DNA from: Escallonia rubra
Taxonomy: Eukaryota; Streptophyta; Magnoliopsida; Escalloniales; Escalloniaceae
Assembly (NCBI GenBank): GCA_033065855.1
Contig: JAVXUO010001228.1
Span: 124,001-188,000 of the forward strand
DNA: 64,000 nt
Direction of reading: 5' to 3'
Shown: in pieces, positions 17,691 to 29,000 of the stretch
Numbering within the stretch: the stretch's first letter is position 1
How the letters are laid out: every line of letters begins with the position of its first letter
Position numbers and translations under genes: made by a program
Notes under the pieces: generated by a model
Told to the model about the DNA's origin: nothing
The model's input: the letters and a program-made list of their open reading frames with translations, nothing else
Databases searched by the model: none

Positions 17691-18580
17691 AGCCTCCGGT
17701 TGATTGTGCCCGCGAGGGCCGGAGCCCGTCGGTTGATTATGCTGGCGAGGGCCGGAGCCCCCGGTTGAGTGTGCCCGCGATGGCCGGAGCCCGTCGGTTG
17801 ATTGTGCTGGCGAGGGCCGGAGCCCCCGGTTGATTGTGCCCGCGATGGCCGGAGCCCGTCGGTTGATTGTGCTGGCGAGGGCCGGAGCCCCCGGTTGATT
17901 ATGCCCGCGAGGGCCGGAGCCCGTCGGTTGATTGTGCTGGCGAGGGCCGGAGCCCCCGGTTGATTCTGCCCGCGAGGGCCAGGGCCCGTCGGTTGATTCT
18001 GTTGGCGAGGGCCAGAGCCCCCGGTTGATTGTGCCCGCGATGGCCGGAGCCCGTCGGTTGATTGTGCTGGCGAGGGCCGGAGCCCCCGGTTGATTGTGCC
18101 CGCGATGGCCGGAGCCCGTCGGTTGATTGTGCTGGCGAGGGCCGGAGCCCCCGGTTGATTGTGCCGGTGAGGGCATTAGGGTTGCGAGCACGTCCCGCGG
18201 CGAGGGCCGGAGCCTTGTCAGTTTGATTGAGCCGGCGAGGGCTTCATGGTTGCGAGCCCGTCCCGCCGCGAGGGCCGGAGCCCCGTCAGTTTGATTGAGC
18301 CGGCGAGGGCTTCATGGTTGCGAGCCCGTCCCGCCGCGAGGGCCGGAGCCCCGTCAGTTTGATTGAGCCGGCGAGGGCTTCATGGTTGCGAGCCCGTCCC
18401 GCCGCGAGGGCCGGAGCCCCGTCAGTTTGATTGAGCCGGCGAGGGCTTCATGGTTGCGAGCCCGTCCCGCCGCGAGGGCCGGAGCCCCGTCACTTTGATT
18501 AAGCCGGCGAGGGCATTAGGGTTACGCGCCCGTCCCGCCGTGAGGGCCGGAGCCCCGTCACTTTAATTGAGTCGGCGACA
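17642..18580. repeat. Compound GC-rich tandem array (65-bp and 68-bp units)
   Basis: Seven near-identical 65-bp units start at 17709, 17774, 17839, 17904, 17969, 18034 and 18099. They are followed by six 68-bp units starting at 18163, 18231, 18299, 18367, 18435 and 18503, and a partial one at 18571. One diverged unit of the 68-bp type (about 17642-17708) precedes the 65-bp block. Each 65-bp unit is itself two half-units (GCCCGCGA... and GCTGGCGA...). The two families share the core GAGGGCCGGAGCCC and TTGATT. The open frames across the array are a by-product of low stop-codon density and show no protein signature. Confidence 0.93.
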
Positions 18581-18670
18581 GAGCGTCGCGCTACTGAAGA
18601 TAGCGGGTGAGTGTTGTTGGAGCGCGAAGTCAGTGCCGCTCGGCAAGTTCCCCCCTTCGCAGGGCAATGG

Positions 18671-18810
18671 AGGCCGACCCCTTGGGGTGGCCGACCCCCT
18701 TGGGTGGCCGACCCCTTGGGTGGCCGACCCCCTTGGGTGGCCGACCCCCTTGGGGTGGCCGACCCCCTTGGGTGGCCGACCCCTTTGGAGTGGCCGACCC
18801 CCTTGGGGGG
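18671..18810. repeat. Short tandem array, about 18-20 bp unit
   Basis: About seven copies of GGCCGACCCCCTTGGGT with small length changes (CCCC/CCCCC, TTGGG/TTGGGG). It lies 90 bp downstream of the 65/68-bp array and is probably part of the same element. Confidence 0.9.
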
Positions 18811-21497
18811 AGCACGCTTTCGATCGCCGTCTGGATGCTCGAGGCGCGGAGCACTTTGACCGAGCAATCTTGTTGAGCGATGTTGACCACCAAATGGGTG
18901 ACGTGTCGCGCCACTAGGATCTCTTAGCGGGCCCCGGGGTGCGGTCCAGAATAGGTTGTGAACAGGATGTAACTGTAATTTGTGTGATTCGTTGATGCAA
19001 TTGTTAGAACCGACGACATTAGAGTTCCTCCTCAAGGCGTCTGTCATTTTTTTTTTAATTCCTATGATTAAACTTTGACCATTCGACTCTCTTCTCTTGC
19101 ACCAAAAAAAAATCAACTCTTTTCTCTCTATATGTCTTAACTCTTATCATCGGCCCATGTCTTAACTCTTATCAGCTTCGTGGTTCCGAAGATTGCTAAT
19201 TGGAGAATGAGAACTTGCATTTTGTTATAGCAATTTCTCGAGCTTGTTTGCTACATCCTTGATCGTTAAAGAAAATGCCTTAAATGGGTAATGCATGCTT
19301 GGTTTGCAAAATACGCCAGTGATTCACTCTCCTATAAATCAAATTAGATTATTCTGTCAAGAACAAGATCAAGTTTCCACCGCGACAACTACGCTTAACA
19401 AATATTTTATGGTCTCGGATCATTGTTTCATCATCCAAGATTTATATATATTCTATTGGATTACCCATGATATGTGATTTTCACGTCACACCGCACAAAT
19501 GAGCACATCCATCGTACGTGTAAAAACATTTCCAAAGTCCACCTAGCTCTACTCTCATACTTCTATTTTTGTTAGATGCGAGGTAGCCTCTCTGTCACTC
19601 AAAGTCTTGACCTGAATCTATCTATTCCGACGGAAGACCAAGGCAAGATCCTCCTGTATTGTGCGCTACTTCTGGTGTGTACTTTTTATTTTAGTATGTT
19701 GGCAGATCCTTCGTGGCCATAATTATGGGATTGAAAAGGGTTATTACACTCAGCATTCTTGAAGTTTTATCTTACGAAAGGTTATGCCTAACTATTAAAA
19801 TTATGCTAAGTTGTGTATTTTTATTTTTCAACTCACAAAGTTAACATAATTAGTAGATAGACCATAATACCCCACGTAGAACACAAAATAACTGAAATGT
19901 CATATTTTTTCTCCTCCCTCATGTATATTCCCAACCATCTTTCTCAGCCAACACCAGCATCTGTTTTCACCACCCACCACGATCACTAGTTTTCACAACC
20001 ACCACAAATCCCATCATTCGTATGACAACCACGCAAAAGGGGGGCAAGAGAGCCCAAATTTGAAAAAAGGAGGGCAATAGTGCCCAGATCTATGCGTATG
20101 CGTGTGTAATTTGGGACAGTGGTTCGATAAGGCGGGGTGGGGTGGGTTTGGTGATGGGATGATGCTTGGATAGGTAGAGAGAGATCGAGTGGTCGTCGGT
20201 GTTTGTGTGCGTGCATGAGAGTGTGAAATTAAGGCAATGGTTCACTGTGGCCGGTGGAATAGGTTTGGTGGCGGATTAGTGTTTGATTAGGTGGTTGTCG
20301 AGGGCGGTGTGTAAAATTGGGGCAGTAGTTCACGATAGTTGGTGGGATAATGTTTGGATACTTAGTTCACATGGTAGCTGGTGGAATAATGTTTAGATAC
20401 TGATCGCCATTCAAAATCACCAGTGATGGTCGCCAGTCTGCGTGCTTTGGTGTGTGCGTGATTGGGGATGACTAGGCTACGGAGTTTGGTGGTGGGATAA
20501 TGTGACGACTTCAGCCACCGACTTATTAAGTACAATTTCAATAGATTACAACAAATTGTGTGTTACACTAACTTTATTAGCGGTTTCTTAACAAGAGGGA
20601 GTTTTGTGTAAACCTATTACAAACCATAAGATATGAAATGTAATTTTAATAGTTGCATGAAAAGATGTGTATAGTACTCGTAAAAGATAACGTTGAGGAG
20701 TGTGGAATATATTTAATCGATAGGAAATGCCAATTATGAGAAGAAGCATGTGCTTCCTCCTTTTTTTTTTTTCTTTTTCCGGTTGGGTAGTCATAGTGCT
20801 ACCATTTAATCATTAGTTCTATTCGGTTCCTCTTAGAAGATTTGATGACAGGTTGCCGCCCCATCACCCTCACCGACAAATTTTAGCAACTTTACTTTAC
20901 TGGTGACGACAGACCAGAGAGCACCGACAACAAAAATATTGGGTAATTTATGCAGGAATCTCCGGGTTGGTGGATGATCATTTCAACAACTCAGGCAGAG
21001 GCAGTGGCAGGCCCTTATGATATAAGGTGAGGTATGTAGAGGGAGTAACCTATAGCTAAAATTGTGGCAAAGACAGGCCTGCCGACTACTTCTACTGGCC
21101 GCGAGGTCCAAAGAGGGAAAATAACAATAATGGGGGCACCAGCCGCACAGCACATTTGGCAGGATTACGCATGCACGAACTCGAGACAAGATTCCATGCC
21201 TAATTGGTGCATAAGAATGGAGTACAACAAAGTGCCAAATGTGAGTTTGTAAGACCCAAAGATACAATAGTTGCATCATCATCATCATACAATAAACATA
21301 AACATATACAGTAAGTACTAACATAACAAAATCTGGGGAAACAAAGAATTACAATCAGATAATAACAAACAACACCATATAATGCTACAACGATGATGCT
21401 CATATAATATCTACATCATATAGAGAGTACTGTAAATAACAAACGAATTTAATGCTACAACTATTACATTACATAATGCACCAAATCTAAGACTTAC
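18811..21497. other. Intergenic, no recognised gene
   Basis: GC content drops back after about 19010. Between 20220 and 20520 there are loosely repeated phrases (GGTGGGATAATGTTTGGATA and variants), a degenerate minisatellite. ATC trinucleotides occur near 21276-21289. No coding sequence could be supported on either strand. Confidence 0.45.
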
Positions 21498-21682
21498 CGC
21501 AGTCTGCTTGCTTACAGGGAGCTGAGGGAGGGAGTTATTCGCATAATAAGCCAGCCCTTTGTTCCCAACATTTTCCAATGCAGCCGATGATCCGCTAGCA
21601 GCAGGATGGGCTTTAAATTGACTCCCACTTTGTGTAGTAGACTGGTTGACAGACTCGACTTTCGGTTCACAGGGATCCAACC
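21498..21682 (-). CDS. Isolated exon-like segment, unassigned
   Basis: On the minus strand an acceptor (GTAGCAG at about 21683-21689) opens a 185-bp stretch that ends in a consensus donor (GCG|GTAAGT, 21492-21498). The open frame reads LDPCEPKVESVNQSTTQS and later ENVGNKGLAYYANNSLPQLP, with good amino-acid composition. It lies 330 bp beyond the stop of the 22016-22546 gene on the same strand. It may be an exon of a separate gene whose other exons I cannot see, or of an alternative transcript. No function is proposed. Confidence 0.35.
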
Positions 21683-22015
21683 CTGCTACCTATTCACATA
21701 TACGTACATCTCCCCCCATCCCAGCCCAGGCCACCATACACACCAGGTAATCAAAGAGTTGTTACAAAAGTTGAAAAGAATAATCGGATTTTGATCTTTA
21801 CATCGAGATCCCAAAAATAATACGGAGTAAACAGTACTGCAGTAGAACTTCTTTCCAAGAACAAATTAAAACAATATAATCTCACCAAAAAATAAAATTT
21901 TTAATAATTTCATGATCCATCATTCAACGAGGACTAGGAGCCACCAGCTGGCTGGACCCTCGGTGAAATCTTTTGACACCAATACGATATGCAATGCAAC
22001 CCAAAAGTAGGTGGA

Positions 22016-22546
22016 TCAACTTTGGGCTGCCTTCCCAACTCCATGGACTTGGAAATGCTGAGACGAATAACTATTGTAAGGGCTGTTCTGGTACCTGAAG
22101 GTTTGAGGAAGACCCACGTTGGAGTGGTCGGCTCTCACGAGCCTCTTGAGCTCTGACCGGACCTTGTAGAAGACGTGGCTCCAGCTACCTTTGCTTTGGC
22201 GGCCCAGTACGGAGCTTTCTTCCTCATTCATCTCCAGATCCTGAGCGAAGGTGGGCTTCCTGGAGAGGATCCAGGACCATCCCCAGTCCCACCATTTCCT
22301 CACGGAGGTCCCCGCGTACTCTCCCATTGAGGATACGGATTTGGATCTGCGGAAAGCCCATTCAAGAGAAGGTTTTGGAGGGGTGGAAAGGGCATTGAGG
22401 GAGAGAGAGGAGAGTACTGATCTCCTGCGCACCACCGGTTCGATATTAGGTGCGTCGGCGGCAGATTGTGAGACGGGGAGCGATGCCTGGTTTCTGCCCA
22501 TGAAGTTTGATCCCTTCTTCTGAATGCTCTGGAATACAGAGCTCAT
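22016..22546 (-). CDS. Uncharacterised plant protein, 176 aa, single exon
   Basis: An uninterrupted frame from ATG (22546) to TGA (22016-22018). The protein starts MSSVFQSIQKKGSNFMGRNQ. It is rich in Ser and basic residues in the first half (VVRRRSVLSSLSLNALS, FRRSKSVSSMGEYAG), with a Trp-rich block (RKWWDWGWSWILSRKPTF), an acidic turn (QDLEMNEEESSVLG) and a conserved-looking end (GSWSHVFYKVRSELKRLV, then GLPQTFRYQN). I recognise the arrangement, mainly the KPTFAQDLEMNEEE and LPQTFRY blocks, as a plant-specific family of unknown function. There is no signal peptide or membrane segment. The RRSKSVSS motif could be a phosphorylation site; that is a guess. Confidence 0.85.
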   Translation of the reverse strand: MSSVFQSIQKKGSNFMGRNQASLPVSQSAADAPNIEPVVRRRSVLSSLSLNALSTPPKPSLEWAFRRSKSVSSMGEYAGTSVRKWWDWGWSWILSRKPTFAQDLEMNEEESSVLGRQSKGSWSHVFYKVRSELKRLVRADHSNVGLPQTFRYQNSPYNSYSSQHFQVHGVGKAAQS

Positions 22547-23931
22547 GTTGGTGTCTTGTCAATTAACTACTAGTACTAGTACGCGCGCGCGAGACTGGGG
22601 ATTTACAGAGAGAGAGAGAGAGAGAGATCTGAATTCACAACGATGGATGGATGAATGAATTTAGGTGGGTGGGTGGTTGGTATTTTGCTCGTGTGAGAGA
22701 AAGGTAAGAGAAGGACGATGCGTTCAGAGAATCTGGAGAAAAGAAAAAAGACGGAGACAAAAAGAGAGAGAGAGAGAGAGGAAAGTGAAGGAGGTGAGAG
22801 AGATGTAAGGAAGCAAGGCAGAGAGACAGGCAGGCAGGCAGTGTATCTTCTGGTGTTGCGTTGTTAATAAGTAGTAAGTACTCCACTACTTACAGGCTGG
22901 CTGGCTGTTCTATTCGTTCTTCCGATCCACATGGGGGTAACTACCATCACCGTCACCATCTTTGTACCAATTTTTTTTTTTTATCAACACAACCAGACCG
23001 AAAAATCAGGAAAAAGGCTAACTTTAACATTTTATACGTCACGTAAAAAAACATAAAGATGACATGTATATCCTCCTGTTATAACATCATTTATATACTG
23101 TATAATATATTTTATACTTATATTAACCTACTGTATTTTTAAAACAAAATTACTTTTTTTCTATCCATTACTTATTAAGTATGTAAAAAATACATATTTT
23201 GTCTACGTACTCTATTTTCCCTCTCTCTCTCTCTCATAGTCCGTTGGATTCTAAAAAACAGATTTTTTAGCTTAAATCTTAATTGTTTTTTAAAATCAGA
23301 TTTAATCTATTTTAAGCAGAATCAGTTTTCTGTTTGACAAAAGCATTTCGTGAGCTAGCTTAAATTTACACCCTCTTGTATAGCGAGAATAAATGGTCGT
23401 TAAATGTAGTTAGTGATATTTTTGCTAAACTATCAATAATAATTTTTAACAGTACTTTTTAGCGTCACTAAACAAAGTCAGTAAAAATATCTTACAACCA
23501 TTGATTATCATTATAAGAGGTTGTACAAACAAAAGAGATGTGCGTGCGCACAGACAAAAGAGAACAAACAATGCATACTTAGTTACTTACGCACACAATA
23601 AACATCACACACAATGAATGCACACATAGACGCAATACACACTCATACACATGATAAACAACACACACACACACACAACAACATGTGCGCGCACATGTAG
23701 AGGAGGCGGTGGGTTGTCACAATGGCTTATTCCCCTAGTGCCCGGTGGAGTGAGAAAAAACAGTGTTGGAGTTGCTGTGTGGATGAGGAAAAAGAAAAAA
23801 AGAAAAAACGACCCATAAATGAAAACGTAAAATCTCAAGGGATAATTTACCTAGCAATATGCACGTGCCTAACCTGTTATGCGTACAGGTAAAAATTTAG
23901 CGACAAAATTTAGGTCGATATTCATATTTTT
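22547..23931. other. 5' flank of the 176-aa gene and intergenic DNA
   Basis: The leader side holds (GA)n tracts (22609-22628 and 22763-22780) and a CGCGCGCG run near 22583. Further on there is a GTCGTTAAA/TTTAGCGTCAC segment (23396-23482) recalling a small foldback element, and an (AC)n microsatellite (about 23658-23678). No gene is visible. Confidence 0.45.
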
Positions 23932-23939
23932 GGCGCGGG

Positions 23940-24965
23940 CAGTGTTATTAAAAGCGCGCCCAAGTTCACATCTCGCGCCTCGCCTAGGCCTAGGCGCACA
24001 ACGTTCAAGAAGGCGGGCGCCTTGTGCGCAAAGGCGCATGGCGCATAACGGCGGTGGAGGCGCGCATCTAGGCGCATGAACTATAGCCGTGGGATATGCC
24101 ATCACGTCTTTACGTGAGCCATGAATTTTCTTTCAGATTTTTTACCGAGTCTTGCAAACATTTCAATATTAAAATCTAACACAATAAAACCTAAATTCAA
24201 AATCCCTAAATCTGTTTCACGAGTCACGAGCACCACTCTCACAGTCTCACGCACGATCGCCGTTTGCCACTGTTCCGTCCCTTGCTCCAATCGCGGCATC
24301 GCCTTTCCCGTCGCCGCCGGCGGCCTGTTGCTACGGCCGCTGCTGCCGCTGTTGCTCTTCGCCCTGCTGCTCGGCTGCTCCACTGAAGCAGCTTCTCACC
24401 TGCTCCAGTGCCCTGCTGGTTTGTTTCTCTCTTCCTCTCTCTGCTCCAGTACCCCCGCCATTTTATATGTTCTGCTGCTGAAGACAATTGGATTGATCTG
24501 CAACAGTTTGTAAGCCTTGCGGCCCCTGCCCAATTTACTCTATTTTATGTGCAAAAAGAATTTAATTCATTAAGTATGTGTATCTTTAATTAGTACTAAT
24601 TCATCTACAATTAGTATCATATAGATGGCAATTCATCAAACTAACTACAATGCTGATCTACCTAAAGTGGAGGATGCTCCTTGTTTCAAAAGTTAGAGAC
24701 TATATGAATCTATCTGCGGTAGCTCACTTGCTGCTTGGTGCTTTTAGTCTCCAAGTTCTCTTTTAAAAGTTTGTCTTAGTTTTTCACTTTATTTATTGCT
24801 TAATTCAGTTTGTCTTGGAAGGTTGTTCAGATTTTTTTTAACGTAATTTTATTATTTTAATGCACTATTATTTATTTATTTTAATATTGCACCTCGCTTC
24901 GAAAAGGCGCGCGCCTGCCCCTTGCGCCTAGGCTCCAGGGACCTTTTGCGCCTTTAATAACACTG
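23940..24965. mobile_element. Non-autonomous hAT-like DNA transposon
   Basis: The 1026-bp element begins CAGTGTTATTAAAAGCGC and ends in the reverse complement of CAGTGTTATTAAAGGCGC. It is flanked by an exact 8-bp target duplication, GGCGCGGG, at 23932-23939 and 24966-24973. An 8-bp duplication with short CAG-type termini fits the hAT superfamily. The subterminal regions are dense in GGCGC/GCGCC motifs, probable transposase binding sites. The interior has a 130-residue frame (24121-24513) with no transposase or zinc-finger motif, so mobility would need a transposase from elsewhere. Confidence 0.93.
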
Positions 24966-24973
24966 GGCGCGGG

Positions 24974-26003
24974 TAGGCTTTGCCTGGTCAAATCGGTTAG
25001 CATAGTTTAGTGTTAAAGAAAAAATAAAATTAAAATCATGTTCGTTGCAACCGGTATAAACTAAAAGGGTTTGTTTCTTTGATCAATCCGACTTCTATAC
25101 TCAAAAAATTTCACCAAAAATACCAAGTTATAAGGACGCCGGTGGCTTGGATGAATGAGATGGGTTTGGTTGGGTTTCTTGATTTAGGTTTGGACGGCTA
25201 AGATGGGTTTGGGTTTGGTCGTGATAAATCTGCAATGCTGTTTGTATCATGGAAATTCTAGTGTAGTTCAATGGACTGATGCTGTCATTTTTGGAGGCAA
25301 GGTTACTTGAACGTGTTCAGTTGTAATTTTACTTCAGATTGAGCTTTGCTGTTAGCGGACTGAAGGAAGGCTAAGGTTATAAAGATGTTCATAGTTTATG
25401 TGTGGACTTGAGTAATTTGGAAGATATTGGTCAATTTCTGATGTGGAGTAAGATTTTTGTTGCATTGAGTTAATTAGTTGTAACCTTTTGTGATCTAAGA
25501 AAGTGTAGCATCATTAAGTTGTTATATCCTCTTGGAACAAACAAGTTGCTGACTTATAACTTCTCGGGGCGTTTTGGTTCATGTAGAGCAAATAACAACT
25601 TTTGAGCTTATTTAAACAAACAGTTCACTAAAATTATCGGCAACAAAGTTGTTTTTGTAAAGTTACAAACAAACCGTTCGTACCGACTTCTCACTTATTC
25701 TGCTTAAAAATAATTTGGTCAATAAGCTGCTTCTACTTTATTCATGGTTGGGGTTGTTTTAGAAACTTGGCTTCTATAAAAGGAGCTTTCCAGTAATATG
25801 TGCCCCGTTTCTAATTTGTAGAGCTCCCCCGGAGGCCCTGAGCCAGGCCCATTCCTCAGTGTAGCTAGCAGTGGCCGACCAAGCTTCACCGGTCAGTAAG
25901 TTCTCCTCCTCAAATATTACATAATACTGCAAGGGGGAAGAGTTTGTACACGTAACAGTTGGGATATTAAGCTGGCGAGGTTTTGAATCTTTCTGGATCC
26001 GAC
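24974..26003 (+). promoter_or_regulatory. Upstream region of the sugar transporter gene
   Basis: A TATAAAA box at 25775-25781 is well placed for a start near 25805-25815. A consensus donor (GGTCA|GTAAGT, 25896) suggests a 5' UTR intron ending before the ATG at 26004. The acceptor was not fixed (AG at 25956-25957 is one choice). The left two-thirds shows no other feature. Confidence 0.4.
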
Positions 26004-29000
26004 ATGGAATACAGAAGAATTAAAGATCAGGTTCAACAATTCACTCTCTCTTGTCGATGTTACCCCAGCTCAGTTCACATTAATCATTTTGTTTGATGAA
26101 TACTCACTCTGCCTGATCAGCTGTATCAGCATAAATATTTAGCATTCTTTCTTTTCATAGCCCTAATATCGACTTGTTAACAGTTGTACCAGTGGTTAGA
26201 TTTGCCTGAGATTGCACATCTTTTTGATTCCATATACTCCATCGCAATCATCATTTCTTTTCAAGTAAGAAAGTATTCAAAGCAAACACTGTTAGACTAT
26301 ATCCACTCCTTAACGGTAACCAAACCACATCAGTATGTATGTATTTTATCTTGCCATATAAATGTGGCTTTGAGTGTGGACATAAGTGTGAATGTGCACA
26401 GTTATATGCTTACACGCATAAGCTCGTTATATACATGCTTGTAGTTGTATATGAGCCATTATGTAAATAAATAGGAAGCCCACATGCTAGTGCATGCTTG
26501 GCTAAGCTTTTATATATTCTTTTAGCATGTCAGAGATTTCAAAGTTTTAACTCTACACTGGAGAAAGATTAGCAAAATGATCTTCTTTTTCCACCACAAA
26601 AGAGAGTTTCTAGTGTATGTTAAGATGTTTATTAAACATATATATTGAGTATCTGAAGGATAAACTCTTGCTGCGTAGGATCTCATGGCATTTTGCAAAT
26701 GAAAATTTTGATACTTCAGTTCGAGTCTCATCATGGTTTCTCCTTTTAGTTAGTATTGCACATGAATTTGCATATAGTTTGAGGCCCTTTTCCTCTGTGA
26801 ACTCTTCTGTTGTACCTGTGTGCACACTTGTTACCTGTGCAACGCACTCAGACAAGTTTTTGGATATAATTCAGTATTTTTATTATGTCTTCTCTTTAAG
26901 AAATTCAGAATGTGACGTCAATAGTGTTAGTTATCTGTGGCTGATTCGTACTTCTGTCTAGATAGCCTCTCGCAATTCTCTTGACATATGCAACTCGCAG
27001 GATAAAGATGGGGATACAGGTGGTGACGATATAGAGGGCTTACACGGGAAATCTCTCTCAGATGGTATGCTTCTTTCAAATCTCAACTTGAACTTGATGC
27101 CACCACATATATTTCTCACAACTGCTATGTATCTTGCAGTCCCTTCAAGCAATGTGGCCACCTTTGGGGGAACCTTTAACGACCATTCAAAGTGGAAGCG
27201 CAAGTATGATTACTGATTGAATTCTATGACATTCTTCTGCACCAAATTAAACATGGATAAAAGATTAACATACCGTTATCTATTGTTTCCACTTCTTCTG
27301 CCGGATTATAATAGGTCAATGGTTACGCTCGCTTTGACTGTTCTTACAAGTTCACAAGCTATACTTATTGTCTGGTCCAAGAGAGCTGGAAAGTATGAGT
27401 ATAGCGTTACAACTGCAAATTTTTTGGTGAGGAAACTTTTATCATTAGTCTCTATGATCTTATAGGATAGCTGAATACTTATGTAATTATGCCTTGTGGT
27501 TGATCTTTAGTTTGCTTCCTTTGGTATGTAGGTTGAGGCTCTGAAATGTGCACTATCACTTGCAGCTTTGGCAAGAATCTGGAGAAAGGATGGTGTCACT
27601 GAAGATAACAGGTTTGTGCACATTTTCCCCTTATTTCATTTTGCCTCTTCATTAAGGAAGAAGAAGTATGAGATGCACTTCTTAGAATATCTCATCTGCC
27701 TGGCCCGCAGTGCTGTATTACTGAACTGTGTGTAGCATTTTTTGTGTAATTTGTTTCTGTTATATGCGAACAAAGAGGGTTTGGGCCCGGAGGGTGAGGC
27801 TGGGGTGGGGGTTTTGAGATACTGTGGACCTCACTCCTGTTATGTGCTGGTCTTGTTCATTCATCAGTGCATGCTAACGCGTTGGGAGCTTGCCGCCTCT
27901 TGAATAAGCTCAATGGGCATTTGGAGTCGGATTGCTCGCAGAGTCTGGAAGTTCCTCTTGCCATGGCCAACTTAAGGCCCTTCCACGAAGCCCAAAGTCA
28001 GCAATCGTGTTCGTGGCTTCCCTGTGAGTCCCGCATCATTCTTCCTGCAGACTTGACCTTAGAGAGGACCGATGAACGTTCTGCTTTTCCCACCCCTCAT
28101 TAGGGTCTACGATAATGCCATGCAAAAAAGACCGTCTACACTTGGAGAATAAGGATTCATGGAATACTAACTTTTTAAGTTGGAAAAATGACCTTGTTTT
28201 AGGTACAATCGATGCAAAAACAGGAGTGGGTGATGGCTCATTCTTTTTGCCAAAGAGTTTGGGTGTACCCTTCCCACTACGAATGGGTGAGGCATCCCTT
28301 ATCCCAGTGATCTGGCATAAGTCAACACCTCTGCCTGGCCCTCGTGTGGGGACATGCCCACCCCTCAACAGGCTCCCTCCCTCCAACCTTTTGTTTTTCT
28401 TGGAGAAAATGACAATTTATTGGTGGCTCATACAGTGCTTATCATATTTCAACAATATGGTTTATGATTGTATATCTTAGCTCAGGTTTACTGTTTCCTT
28501 AATCCCCAAATGAAATACTTAAAGGTTGCAGTCTTATGCCTTGCTTCCTCGTTTCCTGCTACTGTTAGGTTGAGTACAACATTGGACGAAGTGAGTGTTT
28601 ACCCGATTCCTGCAGCACTTTACCTTGTTAAGAATTTACTCCAGGTTGGTTTTCTTCTCTTTATAATTTGTATTAGTAGCATCATGCTTCATCTTTTCTG
28701 AAGATTCGTTTATGTGGCAGTATTACATCTTTGCATATGTGGATGCTCCTGGGTATCAGATATTGAAGAACCTGAATATTATAAGTACTGGCATTTTGTA
28801 TCGAATTATTCTCAAGAAGAAGTACGTTTTTCACCATCTATGAGGGATACTTCTATTGTTTAATAGTGACTATCATATCAGCAATCTGCCTCTGCTTACG
28901 ATTGACACTGACGTTCCTTGTCGTCCTCCCCCCCCCCCCCCCCCAACCCAAATAAAAAGGGAAGGAAAAGTGAATATAACAGGTTTTTTGTTTTGCTTTG

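Noticed and set aside
17655..18191. 178-residue open frame rich in HNQP/TINRG on the minus strand
   Set aside because: It is only the 65-bp array read through; GC-rich repeats lack stop codons by composition, and the unit is not a multiple of three.
17642..18810. Regularly spaced repeats considered as a CRISPR array
   Set aside because: Units are contiguous tandem copies without unique spacers, in a plant nuclear genome.
24121..24513. 130-residue frame inside the hAT-like element considered as a transposase or membrane protein
   Set aside because: It has no BED finger, hATC or RNase H-like motif; the hydrophobic run comes from GC-rich CTG repeats.
27867..28480. Frames on both strands in transporter intron 5, considered as a captured gene
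   Set aside because: No known motif, no splice logic, and no element termini were found around them.
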